This document shows, piece by piece, positions 4,689-6,202 of a stretch of DNA of 6,202 nt. A program made the translations under genes and the position numbers. Position 1 is the first letter of the stretch; every line of letters begins with the position of its first letter. The notes under the pieces are model-generated. The model was not told the DNA's origin, made no database searches, and was given only the letters and a program-made list of their open reading frames with translations. Source of the DNA: Candidatus Gastranaerophilales bacterium (GTDB lineage: Bacteria; Cyanobacteriota; Vampirovibrionia; Gastranaerophilales; Gastranaerophilaceae); NCBI GenBank assembly GCA_944326495.1, contig CALVEE010000154.1, positions 1 through 6,202 of the forward strand, in the 5' to 3' direction.

Positions 4689-5408
4689 ATGAGTGTTGAG
4701 TTACTGGGTTTTAATATAGATAATTATTCGTTTGAGGAAGCTGTCGTCAGAGCGAAGAATATGATAGACGGCCACAAAGTCTCACAGGTTGTAACAATTA
4801 ATCCGGAGATGTTTCAGTGTGCAGAAAAAGATGCTGATTTTGCTAACATTATAAAAGAAGCCGAAATGGTAATCCCTGACGGAGTCGGCGTAAAAATTGC
4901 GCTCAAACTTACCGGTAAAAAAGCAGACAGAATTCCCGGAATTGATTTCGCAAAAAGATTGTTAACAGAAGCTTCCAAAAGTGATATTCCGACTGCAATA
5001 ATCGGAGCGAAAGAAGAAGTTATAGAAAAGGCCGTTGATAATTTACAAAAAGAAATAAAAGGGCTTAATATCGTATATTACCATAACGGATATTTTGATA
5101 GTGATGAAGAGATTTACCGCGAATTAAAAGCGAAATCTCCAAAGCTCATATTAGTTGCTCTGGGTTCTCCAAAGCAGGAAGTTTTTATTTACAATGCTAA
5201 AAAAGTCTTAAATCCGGCTTTAATGATTGGTATAGGAGGAAGCTTGGATGTATGGTCAGGGAATGTGAAAAGAGCTCCTAAGATTTTCCAAATATTGGGT
5301 TTGGAGTGGCTATACAGAACCATTACCCAGCCTTCCCGTTTCAAAAGAATTTTTCCGGCATTGCCGCTGTTTTTAATGAAAGTTATTAACTATAAGGATA
5401 AAATATAA
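4689..5408 (+). CDS. tagA: WecG/TagA/CpsF-family glycosyltransferase (GT26)
   Basis: This 239-residue protein has the usual length and motifs of the family that adds the second sugar (N-acetylmannosamine, or its uronic acid in WecG) from a UDP donor onto undecaprenyl-diphosphate-GlcNAc, at the cytoplasmic face of the membrane. Visible motifs in order: VVTINPEMF (34-42; T36 and N38), IPDGVGV (62-68; D64 is the position of the proposed catalytic base), RIPGIDF (81-87), IIGAKEE (104-110), YYHNGYF (130-136), VALGSPKQE (156-164), GIGGSLDVWSG (181-191) and RAPKIFQILGLEWLYRTITQ (195-214). The C-terminal segment after residue 195 corresponds to the membrane-associating appendage of TagA. The ATG fits the family N-terminus; there is no ribosome site, and a TATAAT box sits 6 nt upstream. 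It is co-transcribed with the transketolase gene downstream. The polymer made (teichoic acid linkage, O-antigen-like or capsule) cannot be told from sequence. Confidence 0.92.
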   Translation: MSVELLGFNIDNYSFEEAVVRAKNMIDGHKVSQVVTINPEMFQCAEKDADFANIIKEAEMVIPDGVGVKIALKLTGKKADRIPGIDFAKRLLTEASKSDIPTAIIGAKEEVIEKAVDNLQKEIKGLNIVYYHNGYFDSDEEIYRELKAKSPKLILVALGSPKQEVFIYNAKKVLNPALMIGIGGSLDVWSGNVKRAPKIFQILGLEWLYRTITQPSRFKRIFPALPLFLMKVINYKDKI

Positions 5409-6202
5409 ATGCTTACAGAAACAGAATTAAAAGAGCTAAAAGAATTTGCATGCAAAACAAGAAAAAATATTGTAAAAATGGTTTGTAACGCAAAATCCGG
5501 TCATCCGGGCGGTTCTCTTTCAGGTGCGGATATTTTAGCAGTTTTGTATAATAAATCACTTAATATACCGTCTGAATGGGATAAATCGCAGGATTTTGAC
5601 AAAAGAGACAGATTTATACTTTCAAAAGGTCATGCTTCTCCGCTTCTTTATTCTGTTCTTGCGCAGTATGGAATGTTTCCGGAAGAAGAACTTTTGACCT
5701 TCAGGAAATTCCATTCAAGGCTGCAGGGACATCCTGCCAAACAATATCTTCCGGGAATAGAAACCTCTACAGGTTCATTAGGGCAGGGGCTGTCTATTGG
5801 ATGCGGAATAGCAATGGGACTCAAATTGGACAATAATCCGGCGTATGTAGTTGTTTATACCGGAGACGGTGAGTTGCAGGAAGGTTCTTGCTGGGAAGCC
5901 TTTATGCAGGCAGCTCATAGAAAACTGGATAACCTTATTGCGATTATAGACAGAAACAAGCTTCAGATTGACGGCTGTACCGAAGATGTTATGGCATTAG
6001 ATAATCTTAATGACAAACTCAAAGCATTTAATTGGGATGTTATTGAAATTAACGGCCATGACATAGGGCAGATATATGAAGCCGTAGAGAAAGCCAAAAA
6101 AGCTTCAAAACCCTGTGCAATAATAGCCCATACTATTAAGGGGAAAGGCTGTTCTTTTATGGAAAACAAAGCCGCATGGCATGGAAAAGCGCCGAATGAA
6201 GA
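5409..6202 (+). CDS. tktN: Transketolase, N-terminal (TPP-binding) subunit, 3' end cut by window edge
   Basis: The protein is open for 264 codons to the window edge; N-terminal transketolase subunits are usually about 270-290 residues, so little is missing. Transketolase moves two-carbon ketol units between sugar phosphates in the non-oxidative pentose phosphate pathway, using thiamine diphosphate and a divalent metal. Motifs: SGHPGGSLSGADI (30-42), LSKGHASPLLY (71-81), ETSTGSLGQGLSIGCGIA (118-135), the TPP-metal motif GDGELQEGSCWEA (152-164) ending in IIDRNKLQIDG (179-189; D153 and N183 as metal ligands) and HTIKGKG (241-247). In the split form the C-terminal pyrimidine-binding subunit is a separate gene, expected just downstream. 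ATG 5409 directly follows the TAA of the tagA-like gene with zero spacing, with AAGGA 10 nt upstream inside that gene, indicating translational coupling. A full-length transketolase cannot be wholly excluded from this window. Confidence 0.9.
   Translation, partial: MLTETELKELKEFACKTRKNIVKMVCNAKSGHPGGSLSGADILAVLYNKSLNIPSEWDKSQDFDKRDRFILSKGHASPLLYSVLAQYGMFPEEELLTFRKFHSRLQGHPAKQYLPGIETSTGSLGQGLSIGCGIAMGLKLDNNPAYVVVYTGDGELQEGSCWEAFMQAAHRKLDNLIAIIDRNKLQIDGCTEDVMALDNLNDKLKAFNWDVIEINGHDIGQIYEAVEKAKKASKPCAIIAHTIKGKGCSFMENKAAWHGKAPNE

Noticed and set aside
5648..6169. Minus-strand frames of 61 and 68 aa (5648-5833, 5963-6169)
   Set aside because: Antisense shadows of the transketolase gene, without ribosome sites.

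Overview
The window is low-GC bacterial chromosome. The most informative genes are a WecG/TagA-type envelope glycosyltransferase followed directly by the N-terminal half of a split transketolase, two signal-peptide-bearing coiled-coil proteins, a small XRE-type regulator and a large GH13-like protein. Together with AT-rich codon use and AAAGGA-type ribosome binding sites, this suggests a host-associated anaerobe. The style resembles the Gastranaerophilales (Melainabacteria) gut lineage, but that is a low-confidence impression; no rRNA or other taxonomic marker is present.

Layout. 1-1784 (minus): the first 594 codons of a GH13-like glycosidase protein, cut by the window edge. 1785-2425 (minus): its leader, an intrinsic terminator, and two small minus-strand ORFs (42 and 74 aa) separated by a 14-bp hairpin. 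2425-2658: a divergent, AT-rich control region with two 16-bp palindromes. 2659-3006 (plus): an XRE-family DNA-binding protein. 3007-3899: no convincing gene. It holds a perfect 40-bp palindrome and then a GC-richer mosaic of REP-like hairpins and an imperfect direct repeat. 3900-4618 (minus): a tandem pair of exported coiled-coil paralogues in one operon. 4619-4688: a compact divergent promoter region. 4689-6202 (plus): the tagA-like gene and the transketolase N-terminal subunit with no base between stop and start; the transketolase gene runs off the window.

How the parts work together. The 4618/4253 pair and the tagA-transketolase operon share a 70-bp divergent promoter region, so envelope proteins and an envelope glycosyltransferase may be coordinately controlled; this is inference. 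The plus-strand transcript appears to be leaderless. The XRE protein probably controls its own promoter and perhaps the small minus-strand ORFs opposite it.

No clearly new defence or mobile system is visible. The items most worth a second look are the GH13-like protein with altered signature residues, the tandem coiled-coil exported pair, the 42-aa ORF next to a strong terminator, and the intergenic repeat mosaic.
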